From GWE2-40-63 sp050251815 (GTDB lineage: Bacteria; Bacteroidota; Bacteroidia; Bacteroidales; SZUA-534), in the NCBI GenBank assembly GCA_050251815.1, contig JBFWMB010000015.1, positions 1-64,000 on the forward strand: a DNA stretch of 64,000 nt. Direction: 5' to 3'. Made by a program: the position numbers and the translations under genes. Positions 34,935 through 42,481 of this stretch are shown here, piece by piece; the first letter of the stretch is position 1, and each line of letters opens with the position of its first letter. The notes under the pieces were generated by a model, which saw only the letters and a list, made by a program, of their open reading frames with translations, was not told the origin of the DNA and ran no database searches.

Positions 34935-35106
34935 CGCTTAGGGTGCTGATAAAAATTGCCGGCTGTGCAGATAAAAATTTGTTGCGTAAGAAGCTGAATT
35001 TTGATGCGCATCAAAAGTTTATTTCCTGCGCAGGAAATGTTTGTCCGCTGCTTAGGAAATTTTTATCGGCTGCGCAGCGATTTGAGAACACCTGTTTACA
35101 AGGTTT
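34935..35106. repeat. Degenerate 22-bp tandem array with TGCGCA palindromic cores
   Basis: Unit cores start at 34935, 34964, 34983, 35005, 35027, 35049, 35071 and 35093; the last five steps are exactly 22 bp. A typical unit begins TGCGCAGGAAATTTTT. Units at 35027 and 35049 agree at 17 of 22 positions. Two cores extend to perfect 18-bp palindromes (34999-35016 and 35021-35038), and a third holds GCTGCGCAGC (35069-35078). The array fills the whole gap between the convergent nuclease and rlpA genes. Because 22 is not a multiple of three and the units contain stops, it is not a protein repeat. It resembles iterons, phased protein-binding sites or tandem RNA hairpins; the function is unknown. Confidence 0.65.
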
Positions 35107-35850
35107 TCAGAAGGCCAGTACAAAGCTGCCGGGAAACTGCCTTTTGTACTTGTCGAGGTATCCGGCAGCAGCCTCACGCGAAGGAAAAGTACCCAGAATT
35201 ACCCGGTACAATTTGTTGTCGCCCTGCTTACTTACCTGCACAATAATTTCCTTGTTTGTTTTTTGCCGCAGCTCGTCGCAAAGCTTCATCAGGTTGGCGG
35301 CTTCCTGGTAGCTGGCCACCTGGATACCAAAACCTGAGGGCTGGGTATGCTCCGACTTAAGTAAATAATACTCGAGACCTTCGCTGGCTACTGACACAGC
35401 CTGGTCAGCCCCCTGTGAGCTGCTTTCGGGAGCAGCCCGGCTGAATACCACCTGACGTTTGGGTGCCGCTGCTGCTGTTTTTTCAGAAGTGCTCAGGTTC
35501 AACACTTCGAGTTTAACCTGGGTAACACCGGCCTTAACAAAACCCAGTTCATCGGCAGCCGCCTTCGACAAATCAATCACCCGGTCTTTTATAAAAGGGC
35601 CGCGGTCGTTAATAACCACCGTAACTGTTTTTTTATTCTCCAGGTTGGTTACCTTAACGGTAGTTCCAAAGGGCAGGGTCCGGTGTGCCGCAGTCAACTT
35701 TTTCTGGTCAAAGGTTTCGCCACTTGCCGTGATGCGCCCGTCGAATTTATCGGCATAAAACGAGGCCAGTCCAAACTCGGTTATCTGTGCACGGCTGGTT
35801 AGGCAGCCAAACAAAATAAGTAAAAGTAGCAGGGGTTTCAGGGTATTCAT
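35107..35850 (-). CDS. rlpA: RlpA-like septal lytic transglycosylase with SPOR domain
   Basis: Exported 247-residue protein acting on cell-wall glycan at the septum. After a signal sequence (about 1-21; a Cys at 16 could make it a lipoprotein) comes the double-psi beta-barrel (about 24-110): GLASFYADKFDGRITASGE, HRTLPFGTTVKVTNL and VINDRGPFIKDRVIDLS. This includes the conserved Asp of the RlpA active site. A linker rich in Ala and Ser leads to a SPOR domain (about 170-245) that binds denuded glycan strands. It lies 18 bp downstream of the BrkB-like gene in one leftward run. Confidence 0.88.
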   Translation of the reverse strand: MNTLKPLLLLLILFGCLTSRAQITEFGLASFYADKFDGRITASGETFDQKKLTAAHRTLPFGTTVKVTNLENKKTVTVVINDRGPFIKDRVIDLSKAAADELGFVKAGVTQVKLEVLNLSTSEKTAAAAPKRQVVFSRAAPESSSQGADQAVSVASEGLEYYLLKSEHTQPSGFGIQVASYQEAANLMKLCDELRQKTNKEIIVQVSKQGDNKLYRVILGTFPSREAAAGYLDKYKRQFPGSFVLAF

Positions 35851-35868
35851 AGCAGTATTTTTATTGAA

Positions 35869-36870
35869 TTAGGTATCTTTTAACAAATCTTCGCGCTTGG
35901 GATAAAAGCGTTCGTAGTCCTGCGAACTGTCCGAAAGCTCCAAATCCTTTTTCAGTCCCAGCTGGGCATTACGAATGCTCACATTCAGTTCAAAACCCAG
36001 GAGCAAAACAAAGGAACTCATATTCAGCCAGATTAACAAGGCCAGCAGGGTACCAATGGAGCCATACAACTTGTTGTATCGGCCAAAATGCCCCAGGTAA
36101 TACGAGAACCCAAGGGTAAGCAGGGTAATTAACAGGGTAGCCATAATAGCCCCCGGTGAAAAGAACCGATAGTTGGAACGCTTCGATGGGGCATAATAGT
36201 ATAAAAACGACAGGCTAAGCAGCATAAATAAAAGAATCACCAGCCACTGACCGCCTAAAAACAGGGCCTGCGACAAACCACTTTGCATGCTTTCGTTGGC
36301 AACCAAAAGGTTTAGGATTTCCTTTCCAAAGATAATTAACCCGGTGGCTACGGTGGTTAAACCAAAAAGAATGGCTACCAAAACTATCGCAATAAACTGC
36401 ATACTGAGCCACGAGCGGCTTTCGAAAGCATTGGCCGATGCGTTGAACGAAGCAATCAGGGCCGAGATTCCGTTGGTACTGAAGAAAAGGGCCGCCAGGA
36501 AACCAAAGGAAAGCAGGCTCAACCGACGCTTAGTGGTAATGTCGAGGATGGTGCTCTCAACCACCTGGAAGGTATTGCTGGGCAGTACCTCCTGGATTAA
36601 ACGCATCAATTCGTCCTGAAAATTGGGTAGCGGCACAAAGGGAATCAAGGTAAACAAAAAGATGATACTGGGAAAGAGCGACATAAAAAAGTTGAATGAA
36701 ATACCAGAAGCCCTCACGCCAAGCGCCCCGTTGGCAATGCCATTGACGTAAAACACCCCCACATCGTAAACCGGTACCTGTTGCAGGCCCGGGAGGGAAA
36801 TTCTTTTGGCACGTACCAGCCACTGATTCATTCGGCGTTTGACCCAGGAGGGCAGCAAGTGTTTATTCAT
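35869..36870 (-). CDS. YihY/BrkB family inner-membrane protein
   Basis: A 333-residue protein with six hydrophobic helices and the family loop NGALGVRASGISFNFFMSLFPS (in pieces, about 50-72) and YYYAPSKRSNYRFFSPGA near 225-242. The family was once called ribonuclease BN in error; its true role, possibly transport, is unsettled. The gene start overlaps the end of nadC by 8 bp, so the two are translationally linked. Confidence 0.85.
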   Translation of the reverse strand: MNKHLLPSWVKRRMNQWLVRAKRISLPGLQQVPVYDVGVFYVNGIANGALGVRASGISFNFFMSLFPSIIFLFTLIPFVPLPNFQDELMRLIQEVLPSNTFQVVESTILDITTKRRLSLLSFGFLAALFFSTNGISALIASFNASANAFESRSWLSMQFIAIVLVAILFGLTTVATGLIIFGKEILNLLVANESMQSGLSQALFLGGQWLVILLFMLLSLSFLYYYAPSKRSNYRFFSPGAIMATLLITLLTLGFSYYLGHFGRYNKLYGSIGTLLALLIWLNMSSFVLLLGFELNVSIRNAQLGLKKDLELSDSSQDYERFYPKREDLLKDT

Positions 36871-37723
36871 GCCCTTGCTTTAGTGCTTTTAAACTCAGGT
36901 CGAGGCTCATTATCTGGTGTGTCAACGCACCCACCGAAATGTAATCGACACCGCATTCTGCATAAGCCCTGAGGGTTTCTTTGGTGATGCCCCCCGACGA
37001 TTCGGTCTCGAAGCGGCCACCTATCATTTGCACGGCTTCGCGGGTATCTTCCACGGTAAAATTATCAATCATGATGCGCTGGATGCCCCCAATGCGCAGT
37101 ATTTCGTCAATCTCGCTAAAGCAACGGGCTTCCACCTCGATGGGTAGTTTTCTGCCAAGCTTTTGCAGGTAAGCCTGAACCCCCTCAATGGCCGGCCTTA
37201 TGCCCCCGGCAAAGTCGATGTGATTGTCTTTAATCATAATCATATCGTAAAGCCCCATGCGGTGGTTCTCACCTCCACCCAGGCGGACGGCCATCTTTTC
37301 GAAGACGCGCATTCCGGGCGTAGTTTTGCGGGTATCGAGCACCCGGGTTTTTAATCCGCTGAGCAATTGAACGTATTCGTTGGTTTGTGTGGCAATGCCA
37401 CTCATGCGCTGCATAAAATTAAGCATCAGGCGTTCGGTTTGCAAAATGGAACGTTCGCTGCCACTAACCTCGAACACCACATCGCCCACTTCAATGGCCT
37501 CGCCATCGTTTTTAAACACGGTAAGTTTTAATTCGGGATCGAATTGTTCAAACACCATCCGGGCTACCTCAACTCCGGCAAGAATTCCCGGTTGCTTAAC
37601 CAGCAAACGGGCTTTTCCCATTTGGTGGGCTGGCACACAACTCAGCGAGGTATGATCGCCATCACCTACATCTTCATGTAAAGCCGCTTGAATAAACGCT
37701 TTCATGTATTCCTTATCGTTCAT
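36863..37723 (-). CDS. nadC: Nicotinate-nucleotide diphosphorylase (quinolinate phosphoribosyltransferase)
   Basis: NAD biosynthesis enzyme that makes nicotinate mononucleotide from quinolinate and PRPP. The 286 residues show EDVGDGDHTS near 16-25, the substrate-binding DTRKTTPGMR near 130-139, GGGENHRMGLYDMIMIKDNH near 149-168, EVEARC and IMIDNF, and the C-terminal SSGGI..VDYISVGALTH. The upstream gene's TGA overlaps its ATG (ATGA at 37720-37723). nadE, which finishes the pathway, lies far away at 60121. Confidence 0.95.
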   Translation of the reverse strand: MNDKEYMKAFIQAALHEDVGDGDHTSLSCVPAHQMGKARLLVKQPGILAGVEVARMVFEQFDPELKLTVFKNDGEAIEVGDVVFEVSGSERSILQTERLMLNFMQRMSGIATQTNEYVQLLSGLKTRVLDTRKTTPGMRVFEKMAVRLGGGENHRMGLYDMIMIKDNHIDFAGGIRPAIEGVQAYLQKLGRKLPIEVEARCFSEIDEILRIGGIQRIMIDNFTVEDTREAVQMIGGRFETESSGGITKETLRAYAECGVDYISVGALTHQIMSLDLSLKALKQGHE

Positions 37724-38145
37724 TTTTTTTCGAATCTAAATTGATAAATTAATTTTTGCGTGTTCTCTTCTTTAACCAGATAGCAAAAGCGATAGGTCTG
37801 CTGTGTGGTTTTCAGTTCGCAAAGTACAAAGTAACTGTTTCCGTTGACGCTTTGGGCCTCGTGCAAAACAGCTACCGGCTGATTATCCTTAAAAAAAGCC
37901 TCGAGCATAAACTGCGATTGGCGTTTGCTGTAAATGCCCTGATATCCGGGAAGAATCAACTCAACCTGAGGATGGAAAAAGCCAGCCAGTTTTTTTGCAT
38001 CGGCCTGGTGAACCGCCTGCTCCACCTGCCGGTTAAACACCGAATCGGCGGGAGTTTGTGCACTAAGCCCGGGGTCCTGAATTAGAAAAAGCAGGAGCAA
38101 CAAACCGTAAACCTGAGCACAAAAACTTTTTTTATTTAAAAACAT
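37720..38145 (-). CDS. DUF4783-like exported protein
   Basis: A 141-residue protein with a Sec signal (about 7-28, ending GLSAQ). It is followed by an NTF2-like fold (VEQAVHQADAKKLAGFFHPQ, VELILPGYQGIYSKRQSQFM, YRFCYLVKEE) that matches the DUF4783 family of Bacteroidota. The ATG at 38145 is used because the upstream in-frame extension has no signal-like features. The ATGA overlap with nadC suggests coupled translation, although the functional link is unclear. Confidence 0.75.
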   Translation of the reverse strand: MFLNKKSFCAQVYGLLLLLFLIQDPGLSAQTPADSVFNRQVEQAVHQADAKKLAGFFHPQVELILPGYQGIYSKRQSQFMLEAFFKDNQPVAVLHEAQSVNGNSYFVLCELKTTQQTYRFCYLVKEENTQKLIYQFRFEKK

Positions 38146-38260
38146 TTCTGAAATTTCCACTTTATACTTGTGCCATGCAAAATTAATGAGATTTGGAAAG
38201 CTACAAAATTTATGCAAGTTTGCATTAATTTTACAGGCATTATTTGAACTTCCAGCAATT

Positions 38261-38734
38261 ATGAAAGCTATTTTTCTTGTTATCGGAAAAACCGACGAAC
38301 CCTATGTAAACGAGGGTATCGATAAATACAGCAAACGTATTAACAAATACCTGCCATTTGCCCTGGAGGTGATTCCCGACCTGAAGAATGCCAAGAACCT
38401 GAGCCGGGAACAGCAAAAAGAAAAAGAAGGTGAGCTGATACTTAAAAAAATTAACCCGGGCGACCTGTTGATACTTTTAGACGAGGGTGGCAAAACGTTT
38501 AACTCGCTTGAATTTTCGGATTGGATAAATTCCCTGATGCTATCGGGGAAAAAGCGTATGATTTTTGTAGTAGGGGGACCCTATGGATTTTCGGAGCAGG
38601 TTTATCAGAAAGCAGACTTTAAATTATCGTTATCGAAGATGACCTTTTCGCACCAGTTAATCCGCTTATTGTTTTGCGAACAGTTTTACCGGGCAAACAC
38701 CATACTTAAAGGAGAGCCATATCATCATGAATAA
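38261..38734 (+). CDS. rlmH: 23S rRNA (pseudouridine1915-N3)-methyltransferase RlmH
   Basis: SPOUT-family enzyme that methylates pseudouridine 1915 in helix 69 of 23S rRNA using S-adenosylmethionine. The 157 residues match the E. coli length. Signatures are DLLILLDEGGKTFNSLEF near 67-84, the knot loop FVVGGPYGFS near 103-112 and the tail LSLSKMTFSHQLIRLLFCEQ followed by FYRA. The ATG at 38261 begins the conserved MKAIFLVIGKT. Its end overlaps the kinase gene by 8 bp. Confidence 0.96.
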   Translation: MKAIFLVIGKTDEPYVNEGIDKYSKRINKYLPFALEVIPDLKNAKNLSREQQKEKEGELILKKINPGDLLILLDEGGKTFNSLEFSDWINSLMLSGKKRMIFVVGGPYGFSEQVYQKADFKLSLSKMTFSHQLIRLLFCEQFYRANTILKGEPYHHE

Positions 38735-41700
38735 AAAAAAATCAGCCGCCTTTATAAGGGGCAACAAATATGGGTTACTGTTTGTGTTTTTTGCGTTGGC
38801 CGGATGGTTAATCAGCCAAAGCAAAATGCAGTTTCACGAACCTGCCGAGGTGGCTTTTACCTTTAACCAACAACTTATTGAGAAAGAGTATCAGGCTGAT
38901 CAGTGGATGGATACTATTCTTAAACAAATTGAAAATAACACGCTCCACTCCTGGATAAACCAAAACAGTTACGCCATCGACAATTGGTATAATGACAAAG
39001 GCCTGACCTTTTACGTTTTTAAAGAAAACCGGCTTTGGTACTGGACCCACAACGCACTGGTTCTACCCAACGATACGCTGTGGTACCGAACCAGCTTTCA
39101 AAATCTGGGTAATGCCTGGGCCGAGGTTCGCACCCGAAAACAAAACAACTTAATATTGATAGCCCTGGTTCATGTACAAAACAGCTATCCCTATGAAAAT
39201 GAGTACCTGAAAAACACTTTTCATCCTTCGTTTAAGCTAAAATGCCCAACAAGCCTGACCATCGACAGCAATCAGGGCAGGCCCATATACAGCAAAGAAG
39301 GCTCGTACCTGTTCAGTCTGCAAAACAATAAATCCTGCGAGCACAAGAGCAAAACCCGCCTGGCTATTGTTATGTTATTAACCGCTTTAGTTTTTGGTTT
39401 ATTATTTATTCGCGATAAGTTTAAGAACCATCGGTTTTCGATGAACCAATTCCTAGTATTTAGCATTATTCTTTTCGGGCTGCGTACCCTATTGCAGGTC
39501 ATGAAACAACCCTCGTTTCTTGGTACACTACCCGTTTTTCAGCCCCAGTACTTTGCCTTTTCAGCGCTCTTCCCCTCTTTAGGCGACTTACTGATAACCA
39601 CCTGCTTGCTGGTTTACCTGCTGTTTGTTTTTTATGCAAAAGTGGAGCTTGTACCCGCAAAAAATCTACCGGCCCGGCAGGCAAGCCTCACCGGATGGAT
39701 TTGGCTACTACTTATTGCAGCCTATGCTGCATTGGTACACACCCTTTTTCATCATTTGCTAATCGATTCCAATTTTCATTACGAAGCATATGATATTCTA
39801 AACCTGTCTATATTCAGCTTAATAGGCTATTTCATTCTCATGTCCTTATTTATCGGTCTGGTACTCCTGCTCGACAAGGCGGCCAATCAATTAAAGGACC
39901 AGGTATCACCTGCCCGTTGGCTACTGCGAATGTTGGTTCTAGTGGTTGTTTTAAGCACCGTATTGTATGCTTTTAATCAAAAAGAGGCTTTGGTTCCTTC
40001 GTTCTTTTTTGCCCTGATGATTGTTTTTTGGTATTGGATTCGACAGAAATACAATCCGCGCTTTGGCATGGTTGTCATACTGATTGCACTTTTCTCAGCT
40101 TATGCCACTTATTTTATCCGTGTTCAAAACCACAACAAACGCATCGAAGAAAGCAAAGTACTGGCTGTTAACCTGGCCCGGGAGCAGGATCCGGTAGCGG
40201 AAGTTATTATTGGCGAAATGTTACAGAACCTGCACAGCGACAGCACGCTGATTGACATACTTCAGGAAGAATGGTTCGATTTTGAAAAGCTGATTCAATA
40301 CTTAAATTCAAACTACTTTACCGGTTACCTGGGGCGTTATAATTTTCAACTAACCCTATGCAATCCAACTGATCGTGTTTTACTCGATGGGCCTGATGAA
40401 CAATGGGTGCATTGCCATAGTTTTTTCGATACGCTGGTAAATAAAAATGGTACAAAAACGGCAATTCCCGGGCTCTACCACCTTAAAAACAGAATAGGTG
40501 GTATCAATTATTTTGTGGAAACAACCTTTTACCTAACCAGTGGCTGGGAAGATGTTACTTTATTTATGGAACTGATCTCTAAACCCAATTTCGAGGTACT
40601 GGGTTACCCGGAGTTATTATTGGAGAAACCCCTGGGACTATACAGCTCTTATACCGATTTAAGCTATGCAAAATATACCAATAACCAGCTTGTTGAACAC
40701 TCCGGAGATTATCCTTATGCCCTGGATCAATCGGTTTACCAGCAAACTAAAGGTGAATTTACGGTGTTTCAGGAACAAGACTACGACCATCTTTTGTACC
40801 GTAGTGGGTACAATGCTGTTTTGGTAAGTTTCCCGACAGTAAGGGTATACAACGTGGTGATTTCGTTTACTTATATTTTCCTGTTTTTATTGTTATTGGT
40901 TACCCTACTGTTGATATTGGGAAACCGCTTTACTCCTATTATTGATTTTCAATTTAATATACGAAACAAAATTGTGTATTCGCTGATAACGCTGCTACTT
41001 ATTTCGCTTATTGTAATAGGTGGAGCAACAATTTTTTATACTTATCAGCAATACGAGCGAACCCAAAACGATTTGCTATCGGAAAAAATGCAAAGCCTGC
41101 TCATCGAGCTTGAACACAAACTATCTAACATTTCGACACTTGAAGAATTAGAACCCGCATACCTGACTTCGTTACTGGTAAAATTCTCGAACGTGTTCTA
41201 CACCGATATCAACCTTTACGATACCAATGGCTATCTTTTATCGACTTCGCGTGACGAGATTTTTGAAAAAAAACTCACCAGTCCCAAGATGCACGCCATA
41301 GCCTACCGCGAGCTGGTCATAAACAAAAGAGCCAGGGTAGTACACAAAGAACGCATCGGCAACCTGGAGTATTATTCGGCTTATTTGCCCTTTGTGGGAG
41401 CCGACCGCAAACTATTGGCATACATAAACCTGCCTTATTTTACCAAAGAAGTGGTGTTCCGGCAGGAGCTTTTGCGGGTTGTAGTGGCTGTTATCAATAT
41501 ATACGCTTTTCTAATCATGCTTGGAATTGCCATAGCCATTTACATGTCGAACCGCATTACAGAACCTTTGCGAATGTTACAAAACCGCATTAGTAAAATA
41601 GATTTAAGCAAAAAGAACGAACGCATAAATTATCAGGGTAACGACGAAATTGCCCAACTGGTGTACGAATACAACCGTATGCTCGATGCGCTGGATTCAA

Positions 41701-42401
41701 GTGCCAAACTGTTGGCCAAATCGGAACGGGAATCAGCCTGGCGCGAAATGGCCCGCCAGATTGCCCACGAAATTAAAAACCCGCTGACACCTATGAAACT
41801 GAGCACACAGCTTTTGGAACGCTCATGGATAAATCAGGATACGGATTTTGAACAACGTCTAAAACGGTTTACCAGCAACCTGATTGAACAAATTGACAGC
41901 TTATCGGCCATTGCTTCGGCATTTTCGCAGTTTGCACAAATGCCCCAGCCGAGAACCGAAAAAGTAAATCTGGTGGAACGACTGATGCAAAGTACCCAGT
42001 TGTTTAAAGAATGTAGCTATGTTGAAGTCGATTTTGATTTTGATACCCACCAACCCATTTACATAAAAGCCGACAACGAGCGTATGCTGCAAGTGTTTAA
42101 TAACCTGATTAAAAATGCCATTCAGGCGATTCCTCCTACCAAACAGGGAAAAGTTCATATAAAAATAAATCAGGAAAACGAGCAGGTTCTGGTTGCCATT
42201 AGCGACAATGGCGTAGGCATTTCGAAAGAATTTGAAAACAATATGTTCCAGCCCAACTTTACCACCAAAAGCAGCGGAACGGGTCTTGGCCTGGCCATTG
42301 TAAAAAATATTGTAGAAGAATTTGGCGGTTCCATCTGGTTCGAGTCGGAATATGGAAAAGGAACTACTTTTTTCGTGTCGTTCCTACGATTAAACCCATA
42401 G
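38727..42401 (+). CDS. Large NtrY-like membrane sensor histidine kinase
   Basis: A 1224-residue kinase. One helix near 15-32 precedes an extracytoplasmic segment (about 33-205), then six or more helices (about 210-465), a second extracytoplasmic region (about 470-705), a helix (about 710-735), another near 755-780, a third sensor segment and a helix near 925-945. HAMP follows (about 945-1000), then HisKA with the phospho-acceptor His1014 in RQIAHEIKNPLTP, and HATPase with NNLIKNAIQA, ISDNGVGIS and GTGLGLAIVKNI. No PAS or receiver domain is present and no response regulator gene is adjacent, so it is an orphan. It overlaps rlmH by 8 bp. Confidence 0.88.
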   Translation: MNKKKSAAFIRGNKYGLLFVFFALAGWLISQSKMQFHEPAEVAFTFNQQLIEKEYQADQWMDTILKQIENNTLHSWINQNSYAIDNWYNDKGLTFYVFKENRLWYWTHNALVLPNDTLWYRTSFQNLGNAWAEVRTRKQNNLILIALVHVQNSYPYENEYLKNTFHPSFKLKCPTSLTIDSNQGRPIYSKEGSYLFSLQNNKSCEHKSKTRLAIVMLLTALVFGLLFIRDKFKNHRFSMNQFLVFSIILFGLRTLLQVMKQPSFLGTLPVFQPQYFAFSALFPSLGDLLITTCLLVYLLFVFYAKVELVPAKNLPARQASLTGWIWLLLIAAYAALVHTLFHHLLIDSNFHYEAYDILNLSIFSLIGYFILMSLFIGLVLLLDKAANQLKDQVSPARWLLRMLVLVVVLSTVLYAFNQKEALVPSFFFALMIVFWYWIRQKYNPRFGMVVILIALFSAYATYFIRVQNHNKRIEESKVLAVNLAREQDPVAEVIIGEMLQNLHSDSTLIDILQEEWFDFEKLIQYLNSNYFTGYLGRYNFQLTLCNPTDRVLLDGPDEQWVHCHSFFDTLVNKNGTKTAIPGLYHLKNRIGGINYFVETTFYLTSGWEDVTLFMELISKPNFEVLGYPELLLEKPLGLYSSYTDLSYAKYTNNQLVEHSGDYPYALDQSVYQQTKGEFTVFQEQDYDHLLYRSGYNAVLVSFPTVRVYNVVISFTYIFLFLLLLVTLLLILGNRFTPIIDFQFNIRNKIVYSLITLLLISLIVIGGATIFYTYQQYERTQNDLLSEKMQSLLIELEHKLSNISTLEELEPAYLTSLLVKFSNVFYTDINLYDTNGYLLSTSRDEIFEKKLTSPKMHAIAYRELVINKRARVVHKERIGNLEYYSAYLPFVGADRKLLAYINLPYFTKEVVFRQELLRVVVAVINIYAFLIMLGIAIAIYMSNRITEPLRMLQNRISKIDLSKKNERINYQGNDEIAQLVYEYNRMLDALDSSAKLLAKSERESAWREMARQIAHEIKNPLTPMKLSTQLLERSWINQDTDFEQRLKRFTSNLIEQIDSLSAIASAFSQFAQMPQPRTEKVNLVERLMQSTQLFKECSYVEVDFDFDTHQPIYIKADNERMLQVFNNLIKNAIQAIPPTKQGKVHIKINQENEQVLVAISDNGVGISKEFENNMFQPNFTTKSSGTGLGLAIVKNIVEEFGGSIWFESEYGKGTTFFVSFLRLNP

Positions 42402-42481
42402 CACAAAATAAAGCAATCCAATTAACTGTGGGTATTCCCGTGCTATTCCGCCGAACTTTCAAACAGCAGAAACCTGGCTAA

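Noticed and set aside
34935..35106. A CRISPR array at the 22-bp repeats
   Set aside because: Repeats are degenerate and contiguous, with no separate unique spacers, and no cas genes are nearby.
35869..36870. Ribonuclease BN
   Set aside because: This old name for the YihY/BrkB family was an annotation error; the protein is an integral membrane protein with no nuclease site.
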